Part shown: positions 1 through 11,306 of the stretch, piece by piece
How the letters are laid out: every line of letters begins with the position of its first letter
Numbering within the stretch: the first letter of the stretch is position 1
Origin: Dipteris shenzhenensis
Taxonomy: Eukaryota > Polypodiophyta > Polypodiopsida > Gleicheniales
NCBI GenBank assembly: GCA_047967505.1
Contig: CM106539.1
Length of the DNA: 64,000 nt
Strand: one strand, 5' to 3'
Notes under the pieces: model-generated
Databases searched by the model: none
The model's input: only the letters and a program-made list of their open reading frames with translations
Told to the model about the DNA's origin: nothing
Translations under genes and position numbers: made by a program

Positions 1-750
1 CTAGATCCTCCCTGCAAAGATTAGGGGAGGTTCTTTGTTATTGACTTAGTAATTTCATAAGACCAAAATTCATAACAAGAATTCTTATATTAACAAGCTT
101 GTATTCATAGAGCCTGCTGCAACTACCATGTTGGCTGGTGATGTAGGAACATCAGCCCATGTCAACCACTATGATGGCTATAAGATATTTTTTGAAGCCC
201 TTAAATTAATGCCAATCCTAAAGACATTAAGGAAAATCCTAAAATGAATATTAGGATTTTTCAAATAAGACCAGTATTCATAAGACCTAAATTCATAACA
301 AGTTTGTATATATATTAGCAAGCTAGTGTTCATAAGGCTTACTACAACTGCGATGGTTGTAACTAGCCAACTATCTGGCATGCAAAATATTTTTTGATGC
401 CCTTAAATTAAGACCAATCCTAAATACATTAAGGGAAATCCTTAAATCAATATCAGGATTTTTCAAATAAGACTAGTATTCATAAGATGAAAATTTATAA
501 CAAGTTTGTATATAAATTAACAAGCTTACATTTGTTTAACCTACTGCAACCACCATGTTGGCTAGTATGTGACCACCATGACGGTTTAAATTAAATTGTA
601 GGCATTGTGGCATGGTCAATCCCACTAGCTAGATCCATGCAAAACATTTTTTAATGCCCTTAAAATTAAGGGCAATCCTACATCTTAACAGGGATTCATA
701 AGACCAAAATTCATAACAAGTTTATATATATTAACAATATTATATTACAA
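1..750. repeat. AT-rich degenerate tandem repeat, period about 200-260 bp
   Basis: At least three related units can be aligned by eye. A block starting with a T-run, then 'gcccttaaatta', 'ccaatccta', 'aggatttttcaaataaga' and 'attcataaga' recurs near 188-290, 391-490 and, shortened, 648-720. A further partial copy lies around 50-110. Units differ by substitutions and small indels, so this is an old tandem array or a fragment of a repetitive element cut by the window edge. No credible gene lies here. Confidence 0.6.
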
Positions 751-765
751 AAAGGTGGTGTTCTG

Positions 766-993
766 TCAAAATAAGAGCTCAGCTCTGTAAGAAATGCTCT
801 GCTCATTTCCAAGTATGCCCTTCAAGTTGATCCATTGCTTGACCTCGACCAAACTCTGACGTGATAATTTATACGGTTTGATTGATTTGTGAATGTGGAC
901 CATGACTTCATCCCCATGGGACCCAAACACTAATCTCACATAGACTTGATTGGGTAGATTGCCTGGCCGACAAGTCTTGCAACCAACAATCAT
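766..993 (-). pseudogene. Unidentified coding-like segment (minus strand)
   Basis: A 75-codon open stretch with ordinary mixed amino-acid composition, including 'GSHGDEVMVHIHKS' and 'SRQSLVEVKQWI', unlike the low-complexity ORFs nearby. It lies downstream, on the same strand, of the coding-like stretches at 1380-1616 and 2014-2662. They may be exons or frameshifted pieces of one gene or transposon ORF. I do not recognise the family. No Met codon is convincing as a start. Confidence 0.3.
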
Positions 994-1379
994 GGGAGAG
1001 AACTACGACTGCTTTGGAGATAGCTAGGAATAAGAACATAAAGAACTAGACGTGGGACATAGCACTTAGTGTATCCAAAGGGTGGAGATGAGGGTAGAGT
1101 AGGAGGTGTAGTAGGAGGGTTGAGTAAGATGAGGGTGGAGCAGTGGGTTGTGGAGATGAGGGTAGAGCAGTGTGAAGTCGATGAGGGTGGTGGAGACAAC
1201 AAAGGTGGAGCAATGTGGAGGGGACGAGGTTGAGTGGAACTTAAATAGCTAGTTCCCACCTAGCCATCTCAATGAGCAATTGGCTATTTTAATCAAACTA
1301 TAATCAACGCGCAATCTATTGCAGAACTAAGCGCCACTACAAGAATTTTTTTCCAATGTGGCACAAGAACAAGCACTGT

Positions 1380-1616
1380 TCAGTAAAACATCAATGAAGT
1401 GCTACCATTGCGGAATGATCTGAACATACACTTCAGTGACTTCAGGTCACCTACCAGATGCCATTCATTTTGAAAATCACCCTTCCCTGGAACATGAAGA
1501 TGATGTCCTTGGACTTGACTCTTTATAATTGATGGTATGTGTGTTTGATGAAATACCCAATATAGTATTGCATAGTCCTCAGTCTTCACCTGTAATTTAA
1601 AACCATAGGTTTGCAA
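1380..1616 (-). pseudogene. Unidentified coding-like segment (minus strand)
   Basis: An open stretch of about 78 codons, carrying 'VKTEDYAILYWVFHQTHIP' and 'FQNEWHLVGDLKSLKCMF', with complexity typical of true protein. It sits between the segments at 766-993 and 2014-2394 on the same strand. I see no domain I can name. It could be an exon of a host gene or a decayed lineage-specific transposon. Confidence 0.3.
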
Positions 1617-2013
1617 GATATGTGATATAAAATTTATAACATTTTAAGCAAAGACTAATTTGGAAGGCGATAGTTTGCATACCTCAAATGAGCCCAACCA
1701 CTATACGTGCTTTTTTTATTGGACACTGAAGTACTTTGAGCTGGACTTTGTGATTGATTGATCAAGTGCTCAATTCATCAAAGTGATAGAAACTCTCTCT
1801 ATCTTTTTTTCCTTGACAATTTCACACTCATCGAGCTTCACAACAAACTTCAAAACTCCTTTACATTCTTCGAATGTGCTATTGTGGAACTCAACCATTA
1901 GTCTCTACAATTGTTCAAGATCTACGAAAATATTATTCCAAGCATTATATGTAGTGCTTCCCTTTTCACTTTCATAAACACTTTCAATATGAAAGTACTG
2001 TCCAATGAAATTA

Positions 2014-2662
2014 TTAATTTCTTGGATGAGATGACCTCGTTCCTGCTAGTGTTGGTAATAACACACACTTTATCTGTTGATCTTTTAATGTTGATGACAC
2101 GACTTTAAATATTGAAGCATATCCCTTTCTGCTCACTTTGCTCACATCAAGAGCCTCTTGAATTTTCATGACATCAGCTTTACTTTCTGATACAAAGTCT
2201 TCAAGAACTTCACGTTTTACCTTCTTAAACTTTTTTTCTTCCGTCATATTCTTTGCAACAATAGTGGAGACTAAACCCTTCATTTGTTTGACATGAATTA
2301 AATTAGGACCAATGTTTTCTTTTTGAGGTCTCAAAATTTCCCTGCAACAAGTACACTTTGCAATATCACAGATTTGCTTGCAAGAAAGACACACATGTAC
2401 AAATACAATGGCTAAACAAGACTTTTGGTACTCTCTGCTTACATCCTTCGGTCCCTTCTTTCAACCCCGCAATTTTTTTCATTCGCTTGCTTTGTTGTCT
2501 GTCTCCAACAAGAACTGTTCTCTTCATTCTTGCTCTTTGTAGGTCATTCTTTGTCTTTGAATGCTCTTTGATTTCCCTTTGTAGCTGCTCTTTTAAGTCT
2601 AAATTTATTGACATTTCTTGCGCCTTCTCCATTCTTTCTCGGACATACAATGTCTTGTACAT
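2014..2662 (-). pseudogene. Unidentified coiled-coil/Cys-rich protein fragment with a frameshift
   Basis: Two overlapping minus-strand open stretches (2366-2662 and 2014-2394) read like one protein broken near 2370-2395. The upstream part is charged and probably helical ('LDLKEQLQREIKEHSKTKND'). The downstream part has a Cys cluster ('CKQICDIAKCTCC') followed by a Lys/Glu-rich helix. A short intron or an indel could explain the frame change. I do not recognise the family. Together with 1380-1616 and 766-993 it is a candidate split gene running right to left. Confidence 0.35.
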
Positions 2663-2699
2663 TTTTGCAGTTGAATGTTAAGTCGAAATGTATCCATAA

Positions 2700-4990
2700 A
2701 TTCCATTGTTCTCATCACGCACAAACCTCAATAGCATTGTTGGACTAGAAAATGGAGAGCTCGAATTTCTCAATGGACATTTTGGGTAAATCTGTCCGTC
2801 GCACCATAAGTTGATATGCTGGGAGCCTACTCTCTCATGTTTCCTTTCGCTTAGCATTTACAAGTGGAACCTTTCCTCTTTTCTATAGTGGTGCATATTA
2901 TTCTTCTAAATCAATGTGCAAATGGTGTAGTCACTTCTTTTAAGGTTCTTTTTCAAAAGTATGGTTGCACACAACCATTTCATGAGTGTTGGTTCTTCAT
3001 CTTCTCTGCTTTTTATAAAACTCATCGTTAATCTTTCATTTTAACCATTTAAATATTTGTAAAAAAATAGATTAGTGATGGGTTCTTTATGAGAGGCCTC
3101 TAGAATGTTGTCGAAAGAGATGCAGAATCTATATGGAGAGTTTAATGCAGTGTCTTCTCAATTATTTGAAAGGACTTCTTTTTTCCTCCCTGGACTGACA
3201 CACCTATAGTCCTGAACTAACATGTATTACTTTCTCCACATTTTAGAAGAGAGATAAAAGAGAAAATAACGAATTTCTTACAAGGCCCCAAAATGAGCTC
3301 CCTTTTTCCTAATGGTATAGTATCATTGTTTAATATGTTTGTTTACACTTGTATTATTGCAGTGTCAAATTCCTACTACATAGTATTTGTGAAGAGTATC
3401 AAATAGCTCTATTTTTGCTCACATGTATGGCAATACTGTGAACTCTAACTAATACTAGTATTACAATATTGTGCATACAACTATGACTATAATATGGTGA
3501 ACTAATACTACTTTTACATTCACATTTGTGAACATTATACTTACTTTAAATAGCTTGAATACATACTTTAAGTAGCTTGCACTATGTTGTATGCATACAT
3601 AGAGTATACTTGTGAATATTATACATACTTCTAGAAGCTTGAATACTATATGAACTCTATTTGCATGCATACATGGAGTGTACTTGTGAATATCATACAT
3701 ACTTTTAGTATCTTGAATATTATCTATGTGGAACTAAAGGAAAGGAGTATTTGACATGTAATCTATGTATTTGTGTGTAATCTATTAAATTATTAATGTT
3801 CTCCAAAGTTTACTTGGGCATTGTATCTAATTTAGAATAGCACTTTGCAGCAATGTGATTCATTATAGTATTGCACTAGTTGGTTGTAGCTTAGAGGTTG
3901 GTTGCACACTAGGATTACAAGATGAATGGCATACAATTCATTCGTTTAGAATTTGTGGTCACTAGCCCAGTGGCTGAAATCTGACAATAGATAAAGAGAA
4001 CCAGCCCAAAGGGGATTATTTTAGTATAGCACTTTGGAATAATATGATCCATTTAGGATAGCATGGCGGTAGTGCAAGATAAGTGGTTGCTAGCATGGTG
4101 GTTGGTTGCACGCTAGGATATTAACTGCCACCAACACAGTGGTTTGCTTCTATTATTACAAGATGAATGACATACAATTCATTCATTTAGGATTTGTGGA
4201 TTAGTTATGGGATTTACTAAAACAAGCATGGTGGTTGTTTAGCATATACTAAAAACAAGCATGGGATTTATCATTTGGGATTTACAAAAACAAGCACAGT
4301 GGTTGTTTGGGATTTACTAAAAGAAGCATAGTCTCAAATACATTTTCCATTTTCTAGGATAAGTGGAATGTTGTTTCCTTGCAATGAGACTACATTTTCT
4401 TAGTACTATCTTAGTCATCCTCGTCCACTACTCTAAGACACCCCATGATGTGCTCATGCATGTCTCATTCGATTTGAAGATGCTCTTGTCCTTCTTTCGT
4501 TGTGGCACAGGTTGCATCTGGAACTTAATATCATACAGATTTTTAGTATCTTGAATATTAAATGCACTATATTTGTATGCATGCATGGATTATACTTGTG
4601 AATATCATACATAGTTCAAATACCTTGAATACCACATGCATTATGCTATATACACACATGTGAATACTATGAGTACATGAGTGTAACTCTGAATACTACA
4701 TACACAATGAATATTATATACACTATAGACAGTATAGTATTAGTATTGTGAATACTATTTAATATGTTTGTTTGCATTAATAGTATTGCAATCCTAAATC
4801 CATACTACATAGTACTTGTGAATAGTATCAAATAGCTTTATTTCTATTCACACATATGGTGGTACTATGAATTGTAACTAATACTTGTATTGTAGTGTTG
4901 TGAATAAAACTATGACTACAATATTGTGAATACTAACTAATGGTAATGTTGCAATACTTTGAATACTAAATAGTACTTGTGTTCTTGCAA
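2700..4990. other. AT-rich gene-free stretch with short repeated phrases
   Basis: No credible coding sequence. The stretch is rich in repeated phrases such as 'gaatattatacatac', 'cttgaatac' and 'tgtgaatac' (3530-3720, 4560-4980), with two near-copies of a motif around 'gatgaatggcatacaattcattc' (about 3923 and 4162). This looks like decayed tandem repeat DNA. Confidence 0.5.
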
Positions 4991-4999
4991 GTTCTCCAA

Positions 5000-5570
5000 G
5001 TCTTTCATTGATGGAGAAAATAGAAAAAAGGGGGGAAGGGAGGGCGAGGGGGGGGAGTAGGGAGAAATCATGGAGAAATTAGCGAGTAATTAGGAGAAAA
5101 GAAAATATAAAAATTAGGAGAGGAAATTTAGGGAGAATATAGGGAATAAGGGGGACATTAGAGAATGGAAAAGTAGGAGATTGAAAAAATAGTGAACAAA
5201 TTGAATAATTAAGGAAAAGTAGGGGAAAAATAAGTAGAGAAAGGCCATTAATAAAGGATAAAAAGGGAAAATAAGGGAAAGAAGATAAGAAGAATTAAAT
5301 AAAAAGAAAGGAAATTTTTGAGGTAGGTAAGAAAATTTTAAGAAAAACAATAAAAAAGAGGAAAGGGTGGAATAAGGGAGAGAATAGGCAACCGTTATTA
5401 GGGATAAAGTATTAAAGAAAGGGAGAATAAATAAGAAAAATTAGGGATAATTAACAGACGTAGGGGTGAATGGGGGGGGGGAGGGGGGGGGATAAGGTGA
5501 GAAGATAAAGGAACAAGGGTTTAAACAAAAGGAGGAAGGGATAGGATGTGTGTGTGTGTGTGTGTGTGGT
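5000..5570. repeat. Purine-rich low-complexity tract plus (TG)n
   Basis: About 500 bases are almost pure G/A on the + strand (gaaaa, ggggaa, agggag phrases), with G runs at 5049-5057 and 5474-5489, ending in a (TG)n microsatellite near 5548-5568. Pro/Leu/Phe-rich ORFs on the minus strand are artefacts of this composition. Confidence 0.7.
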
Positions 5571-5649
5571 TTAAGATTTAGATTAGAACCCCTCAAGAAG
5601 GTCCAAGAATATATGAGCAACATTTCTACATCAAATGATATATGAAAAA

Positions 5650-6130
5650 GGTATTCAGAGTACATAGTATGTACTTATCTAACTACTAATTCTAACAAAT
5701 CTAACTATGTATATAGTATTTCTTAGAAATAAATCTATCTATATAGTACTTTTAGGGTACTATTAGTGCAGAGTACATAGTATGTACTTATCTAACTATT
5801 AATTCTAAAAATTCTAACTATGTATATAGTACTGCTTATAGTAATATTAGTACTAAATACACAATATGTACAATGCATATTATGTACATAACAAATGTAA
5901 TTATATAGATAGTACTGTAGAGAGTACTATTAATTTTGAATTTGTTGTATGCATTGTGCATAGTATGTACTTAGCCAATCTATGAGCATAGTACTATTAG
6001 TGCTAAATACATAGTATGTACTTGTCTAGCTATCAATTCTAACAAATCTAATATATATAGTACTGTTTAGAGTACTATTAGTATTGAATACATGGTGTGT
6101 ATTGTTTGTAGTATGTATCATCAATCTCAA
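5650..6130. repeat. Degenerate tandem repeat with 'tacatagtatgtac' core
   Basis: The phrase 'tacatagtatgtacttatctaact' and variants recurs near 5660, 5771, 5851 and 6004, each followed by 'attctaa' and 'tatatagtact'. Copies have diverged and spacing varies, so this is a decayed tandem array with no gene. Confidence 0.55.
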
Positions 6131-6460
6131 CAAAATACAACAAGATAAATAGTAAGCACTTAACAAATCTATCACACAAAAATAAATGCTATGTGCTCAT
6201 TACACAAAGCCATGCAAAACTCACATTTCCTTAATGACCTTGAAAATCTAATGAGAGATATGCATGTTTCTCCTATGAAAAAATTATTTCATAAATATTT
6301 TGAGAAGGTTTATTGTTGGTAAGTATGTGCACTTACCTTTGGCCTATTGCATGAAGAGGCTATGTAGAGAGAGAATGAGAGTGCATGGAACTCAGTGCCA
6401 AACCATGCTTGGTGTGTGCGCACATGGTGTGTGAGCACTTTTCAGTCTTTTTAGTCTTAT

Positions 6461-6474
6461 CAGCTCTAATATCA
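6461..6474 (-). other. Copia-type primer-binding site next to the LTR
   Basis: The minus strand reads TGATATTAGAGCTG one base after the LTR end. This matches the usual plant Copia initiator-Met-tRNA binding site (TGGTATCAGAGC) with two transition differences. A PBS downstream of this LTR means the LTR also served as a 5' LTR for another internal region, now lost or unrecognisable below 6460. Confidence 0.45.
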
Positions 6475-6475
6475 G

Positions 6476-6812
6476 TGCTAACTAGCATTTACAACTCTAT
6501 TATGGTGCTAAATAGTACAACTCTATTAAGAGTTATAATTTCTAGAGGTAGAACTTGACAAAATATGAAGAGGGGAGAGGAGAAGAGTGGAGATGAGGAG
6601 AGAGGGCATAGCTAGAGAGCACACCACAAATGACTAACTGTACACTAGATTTAGTTGAAAATGTAGAATATATACAAACCCATTTAGGGTTAGGGTTAGG
6701 ACATCTAACCCTTTCCTTTATAGCACTCTATTGGGTTAGTGCTATGCACATATGATCACATGATGGTTCTATGCACACATGATCACATGATGTTGAGCGT
6801 GAACTCTCAGCA
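6476..6812 (-). repeat. LTR of the Copia element (3' LTR; minus strand)
   Basis: On the minus strand the segment starts TGCTGAGAG just after a polypurine tract (TTGAGGGAAGG) downstream of the RNase H region and ends GCA, giving TG...CA ends over 337 bases. It contains promoter-like sequence: a TATAAA near 6722, a telo-box array (AACCCTAA repeats, about 6685-6702) and a further TATATA near 6668. One base beyond its end lies a primer-binding-site-like sequence. The matching 5' LTR beyond 11.3 kb was not found. Confidence 0.55.
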
Positions 6813-6900
6813 CCTTCCCTCAAGATCAACATCATGAAGTAGGCCTTCCATCAAGATGATGATTCTAGGGAATCAAAGAAGGACTAAGCATTACATTCCA

Positions 6901-7391
6901 TCACACCCCTTTAATGGGAATGTCCTTCCTCTGCATCAAACCAAGAGCTAGTTGGTGTTTCTCGAAAAGCTCTTTACTGAGTGGTTTGGTAAAGATGTCT
7001 GCAACATTCTCTTTGCTATCACAATGCTGTAGTGTGATGTTACCAAGTAACACTTTCTCTGATGAAGTGCTCTCTGACATCATTGTGCTTTGTCTTGATA
7101 TGATATACTAGATTCCATTGCCAATGCTTGAGCCAATTTATTATCACAGTATATTGTTGTTGGCATTAACTCATCAAAGTAACCTGTTTCTGACAATAGT
7201 CTTCTGAGCCATATAGCCTCACATGCACTTGTAGTAAGTGCTCTATATTCTGCTTCAGTCAAAGACAAAGAAACAGTTCGCTGTTTGTTTGGACAACCAT
7301 GATATAGCACCTTGACCAAGAAAAAATGCATATCCCTGTGTCTATCTCTTGGTCTCATGATCTCCAGCATAATCAATGTCATAATATCCAT
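6901..7391 (-). pseudogene. Copia RNase H domain (broken)
   Basis: 'SLSLTEAEYRALTTSACEAI' and 'YCDNKLAQALA' match the Copia RNase H core. The last part continues in another frame at 6901-7083 ('HCDSKENVADIFTKPLSKE'), the conserved C-terminal end of Copia Pol. The polypurine tract and LTR follow. Confidence 0.85.
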
Positions 7392-7572
7392 GCAACCATT
7401 GACTTCCTCTGTATTCTATCCCGAATTATCTTGTACCTACGATGTATCTCAAGACTCTTTTGGCTGCATTCTAGTGAGATGGTTTTGGATTTGCCATAAA
7501 CTGTGCAAGTGAACTTACTACATAACAAATATCTGGCCGAGTGATAGTCAAATATATAAGAGATCTGATGAG

Positions 7573-8340
7573 CTACCTGCAATACCTGTCATTGACTGTA
7601 GGCTTTTCTGAGTCTTTAGTAATTTTTAAACTCTGTTCCATGGGAGTGGCTATAATCTTGCAATCTGCCATATGAAACTTCTTCAGGAGACTATCAACAT
7701 ACTTGAGCTGACTCATGAATGTGCTACCTGAATCTCTCCAGAACTCAATTCCAAGATAACAATGCATAAGTCTAAGATCTTTCATGTCAAACTTTACAGA
7801 TAAGTCTTGTTTTAGTTTTTTGATGAAGTTATCCTTGCTTCCTATCTCACAATCAGATCATCTACGTAGAAAATTGCAATAGTAATGTCTTCCCCTTGAA
7901 CTTTGTAGTAGAGAGTATGATCAGCATTGGATTTCATGTATCCCAAATCATCAAAATACTTGTTGATTCTGTTGTACCAACTTATGGGTGCTTGCTTGAA
8001 GCCGTAGAGACTTTTCTTGAGATGGCAAACCTTATTCTCCTTTCTTGGTTCAACATAACCTGATGATTGTTGCCTGTAGATTGCCTCATCTGGATAACCA
8101 TTGAGAAATCCATTCTTAACATCGAGCTGATACACAGTCCATTTGTTTGAATGTCACTAATGATAGCAAGAATGGTATGGAATCCATCTTTGCTACTGGA
8201 TCCAGCATAAGTCTCATCATAGTCTTGACCATATTGTTGTGCAAATCCTTTTACAACTAGTCTCGCTTTGTATCTTTGAATACTTCCATTTGGATTGTAT
8301 TTCACTTTGTATACCCATTTGTTTGCTATGGCCTTCTTTC
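7573..8340 (-). pseudogene. Copia reverse transcriptase (broken)
   Basis: Pieces read in the order 'RYKARLVVKGFAQQYGQDY' (7982-8305 frame), 'YQLDVKNGFLNGYPDEAIY' and 'FYVDDLIVR' (7842-8135), then 'LMHCYLGIEFWRD' (7573-7785). The YVDD catalytic box is present. At least two frame changes and in-frame stops interrupt it. Confidence 0.85.
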
Positions 8341-8543
8341 CTAGTGGAAGGTCACATAATTCCTAAGTATTATTCTTATACAAAGCATCCATTTCTTCAT
8401 TCATAGTAGTTTGCCATTCTGGCTTGTCTACTGCATCTTCGAAGTACACTAGCTCTTCTGTAGCCATGATGGTAGTCTCATAAGAGCATAGTTGGTGGTT
8501 TCAACCTAAATTGCTTTGCCTCTCTTAGCATATGTCAATTTGG

Positions 8544-9200
8544 CTAGTGATCTACTTTCCCTAGTAGACCGTTTGAGCTACTATGGCTCTTCTTGGTGTG
8601 TTGCTGGCAATTCTGCTCTTCTTCATCAACCCATTTTGTAGATGACTGTAAAATCAGTGCGTCTATCTCCTGTGTATTTGAGGTTTTCCATTCTGATTCC
8701 TCATCAAAGATTACATATCTGGAGATAATGACCTTGTGGCAGTTGATGGGATCATACAATTTGTGTGCTTTGCTTTCTTCACTATAGCCAACCATGATGC
8801 ATTTGCGTGACTTTGCATCCAATTTCTTGCGATGATCATCATGTATGTGAGCATATTCTATGCAACCAAATATGCGAAGATGCCCAATGTGTGGCTTGTC
8901 TCCAATGAATGCTTTATAAGGAGTCATACCTTGTATCGGTTTGTTAGGAAGCCAATTAAGCAAGTAGTTTGCAGTGGCTATTGCTTTTACCCAATACTGA
9001 TTTGGAAGATGCTTCTCACTAAGCATTGTTCTAGCACTGTTTGCTAAAGTACCATTCTTCCTTTCAGCTCTTGCATTTTGCTGAGGAGTATCTACACATG
9101 TGAATTGTCTTTGAATGCCATGACTTCTGCAAAAGTTCATGAATGCTGGACATGTATTCACCTCCTCTATTTGATCTCATGACTTTGATCTTTTTGCATG
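8544..9200 (-). pseudogene. Copia integrase core (rve), frameshifted
   Basis: The longest intact Copia piece (about 205 codons). It shows 'RSHGIQRQFTCVDTPQQNA' and 'AERKNGTLANSARTML', including the conserved catalytic Glu of the DDE core, then 'LRIFGCIEYAHI' and the C-terminal region. The upstream 'RSNRGGEYM' lies in another frame near 9160-9185 and has Asn for the expected catalytic Asp. Integration activity would be lost. Confidence 0.85.
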
Positions 9201-9410
9201 TCTAGTTTTCTACCATGGCTTTGAATTCTTGAAATCTGGAAAACACTTCAGAAAGTAGACCCAACAATATCTATTGTAGTCGTCGATGAAAGTCAAGCAG
9301 TAAAGTGAACCATTGATGTTGCGGGTCTGGGAATAACCCAATACATCTGTATGTATCAAATCAAGAATACCTCATGCTCGAGAGGTGCTTCTACCAAAGT
9401 TGGTTTGCTT

Positions 9411-10000
9411 TTATTTGCCGAAGTAGCATGTTTCACAAAGTTTTCCAAGAAAATGTAGCTTTGGAATCCCAATTGCCATATTCTGATTCTTGAGATCTAA
9501 CAAGTACTTGAAATTAATATGACCATATCTCTTATGCCATTTTGCATATAGTGGCATTTGTTGCAGTTGATTTGACATGGCATGCTTCTCTGGTATTGTA
9601 GCTAGCATTTTGTACAAGTGTCCTTCCTTGACACCTTTTGCTACTACCTAAGATCTTTTGGATTTATCTCTGATAGTGCATTCATGTCCGTCGAAGATGA
9701 CTCGATAGTTGTGTTCCGTCATTTGACCTACTGACAAGAGGTTCTTGTTGAGCTTTGGAACATAGAGTAGATCTTTCACCAATCCTTTTGTACAATGAAA
9801 TTGTTCATAGGGATAACATGTGTCCCTTGAACCAGATTTGGTGTATAATCTGCTGTGTAGATGACATTCTTTTGATCTTATAATGGTTTCATCTTTGTGA
9901 ACCATTCCTAATGATTTGTCATGTGAGATGATGCACTGTTGTCGATATACCAAGGATCCTATTCTACTTGGTCAACTTGATAGCTGAAATTCTCATTGGA
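9411..10000 (-). pseudogene. Copia protease tail and GAG-pre-integrase domain
   Basis: The region at 9648-9953 contains 'LLYVPKLNKNLLSVGQMTE' and 'VIFDGHECTIRDK', the stretch between protease and integrase in Copia polyproteins. The region at 9411-9617 carries the zinc-binding HHCC pattern (WHKRYGHINFKYL ... CETC) that starts integrase. A stop near 9650 separates them. The protease catalytic motif itself is not readable. Confidence 0.75.
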
Positions 10001-10426
10001 ATAGAAATTAGTGTCTAGGTACACTGCATCAGTTTGCTGCATTTTCTCATTTGCAAGAAACATATTCCCATGTTCATTTGCAAAATGACTGTGACTAGAA
10101 TGTCTAGCACGATGATTTCCTCAGCCACAAAAATTCCCTCAATTACTACTAGATTGACTGCCTTGGTCGTAATGCTTCTTATGACAATCTCTTTTATAGT
10201 GTCCAAACTTATGATAGTAATTGCATTGAATGTTTGACACATTGGTAGATGGATTCCCTCATCCTTAGAATCTTTCTCAATTGGAATGATTTCCTCTTTG
10301 CTGATGCTGATGTTGATGAGGATCATGCTGATGTTGATTCTGACTTTGCTAATTTTGTTGCTAATGATGAGCACTTTTCTAGAATGATGTACCTCTGCCT
10401 CTGCTTCTGTCTAAAGTTGTGAATGC

Positions 10427-11306
10427 CTAATCATTAGAATGACCTTTGCATGCTTGAACGGCCCGAGTCATGAGTTCTTCACCAAGTAGGACTGATTGAA
10501 GTTCTTCTAGTGTTGGAATTTGCCATTGGATGGCAATACTTTGGACTAGATTCTCATATCCCTCTCCTAGTCCATTTAGGATGACCTGAACCATTTCTAC
10601 TGGCTTCATAGTCCCTCCCATTGGCTGCAAGTTGATTCTTGTAGTCTTTGATCCAGAGTACATAAGCATGACTGGTTTCGCTACTATTATGAAAAATCTG
10701 GTTGATTTGGTTTCTCAGTGTGAGAATCCTTGAAGTGTTCTTCGACTCGGAGAGAGCTGCGAACATATCCCATGATGTCTTGATAGTGTTGAGCTATCCT
10801 AGCATGACATCTTGCACATTTTACTTGATCAGATGATATGTGTAATTATCTTTCTTATCCCATTCTGCCTGAGCTCAGGCAATGGCAAGATCTACTACAG
10901 GTGCGAAAACTATTTGTCTAGCTGTAGATCCTACTGCTGGTGCTGTGACAATAGGTGGAGCAGAGCTACTAGTGGCTGGATCACCCAATGGTCTAGGTGT
11001 AGATCCATCGACATACTCCCATTTATCCTGAAGTGCAAGGATGGTCTCCATTTCGTATTTCCATGTGCCGTAATTGGAGTTGTCTAGCTTAGCAGATGCC
11101 TCCAGATTGAGGTTGCTAGTCATAGACATGGTGCAAGAAATGCTCAAAGTGTCGTGAAAATCACTGTCTGAATCAACTAGGCAACATACAAAGCAGCTAT
11201 AGTAGTGACTATAGCACATAGCCAACAAACAAGTAGCACCCACAAAGCACACGACTATATACAAGCTAGCAACAAAATCATGACCAAAGCCATATAAAAC
11301 CTTCAA
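10427..11306 (-). pseudogene. Copia gag polyprotein (broken)
   Basis: The N-terminal part (10875-11306) includes 'LDNSNYGTWKYEMETILAL', the typical start of plant Copia gag (UBN2/DUF4219-like), then a Pro/Ala-rich insert. The middle pieces at 10554-10766 ('LTLRNQINQIFHNSSETSH') and 10427-10669 ('PVEMVQVILNGLGEGYENLV') are in different frames. A zinc-knuckle remnant follows near 10200 ('CNYYHKFGHYKRDC'), where the second Cys is replaced by Tyr. Gag would have formed the virus-like particle. Confidence 0.8.

Larger units (their letters stand above)
6813..11306 (-). mobile_element. Decayed Ty1/Copia retrotransposon internal region
   Basis: Read on the minus strand, domains follow the Copia order gag - protease region - integrase - RT - RNase H. 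Gag starts near 11150 ('LDNSNYGTWKYEMETILAL'). The GAG-pre-integrase HHCC domain is at 9411-9617, the integrase core at 8544-9161, RT at 7573-8340 and RNase H at 6901-7391. Frameshifts and stops break it into at least eight pieces, so it is not autonomous. The integrase Asp in the usual 'R(T/S)D-GGE' motif reads Asn, and the second Cys of the gag zinc knuckle reads Tyr. Both fit C-to-T decay of methylated DNA. Confidence 0.9.

Noticed and set aside
990-1259. Ser/Pro/Thr-rich minus-strand ORF
   Set aside because: Composition artefact of a GT/GA-rich repeat ('gatgagggtggag' phrases); no domain or start context.
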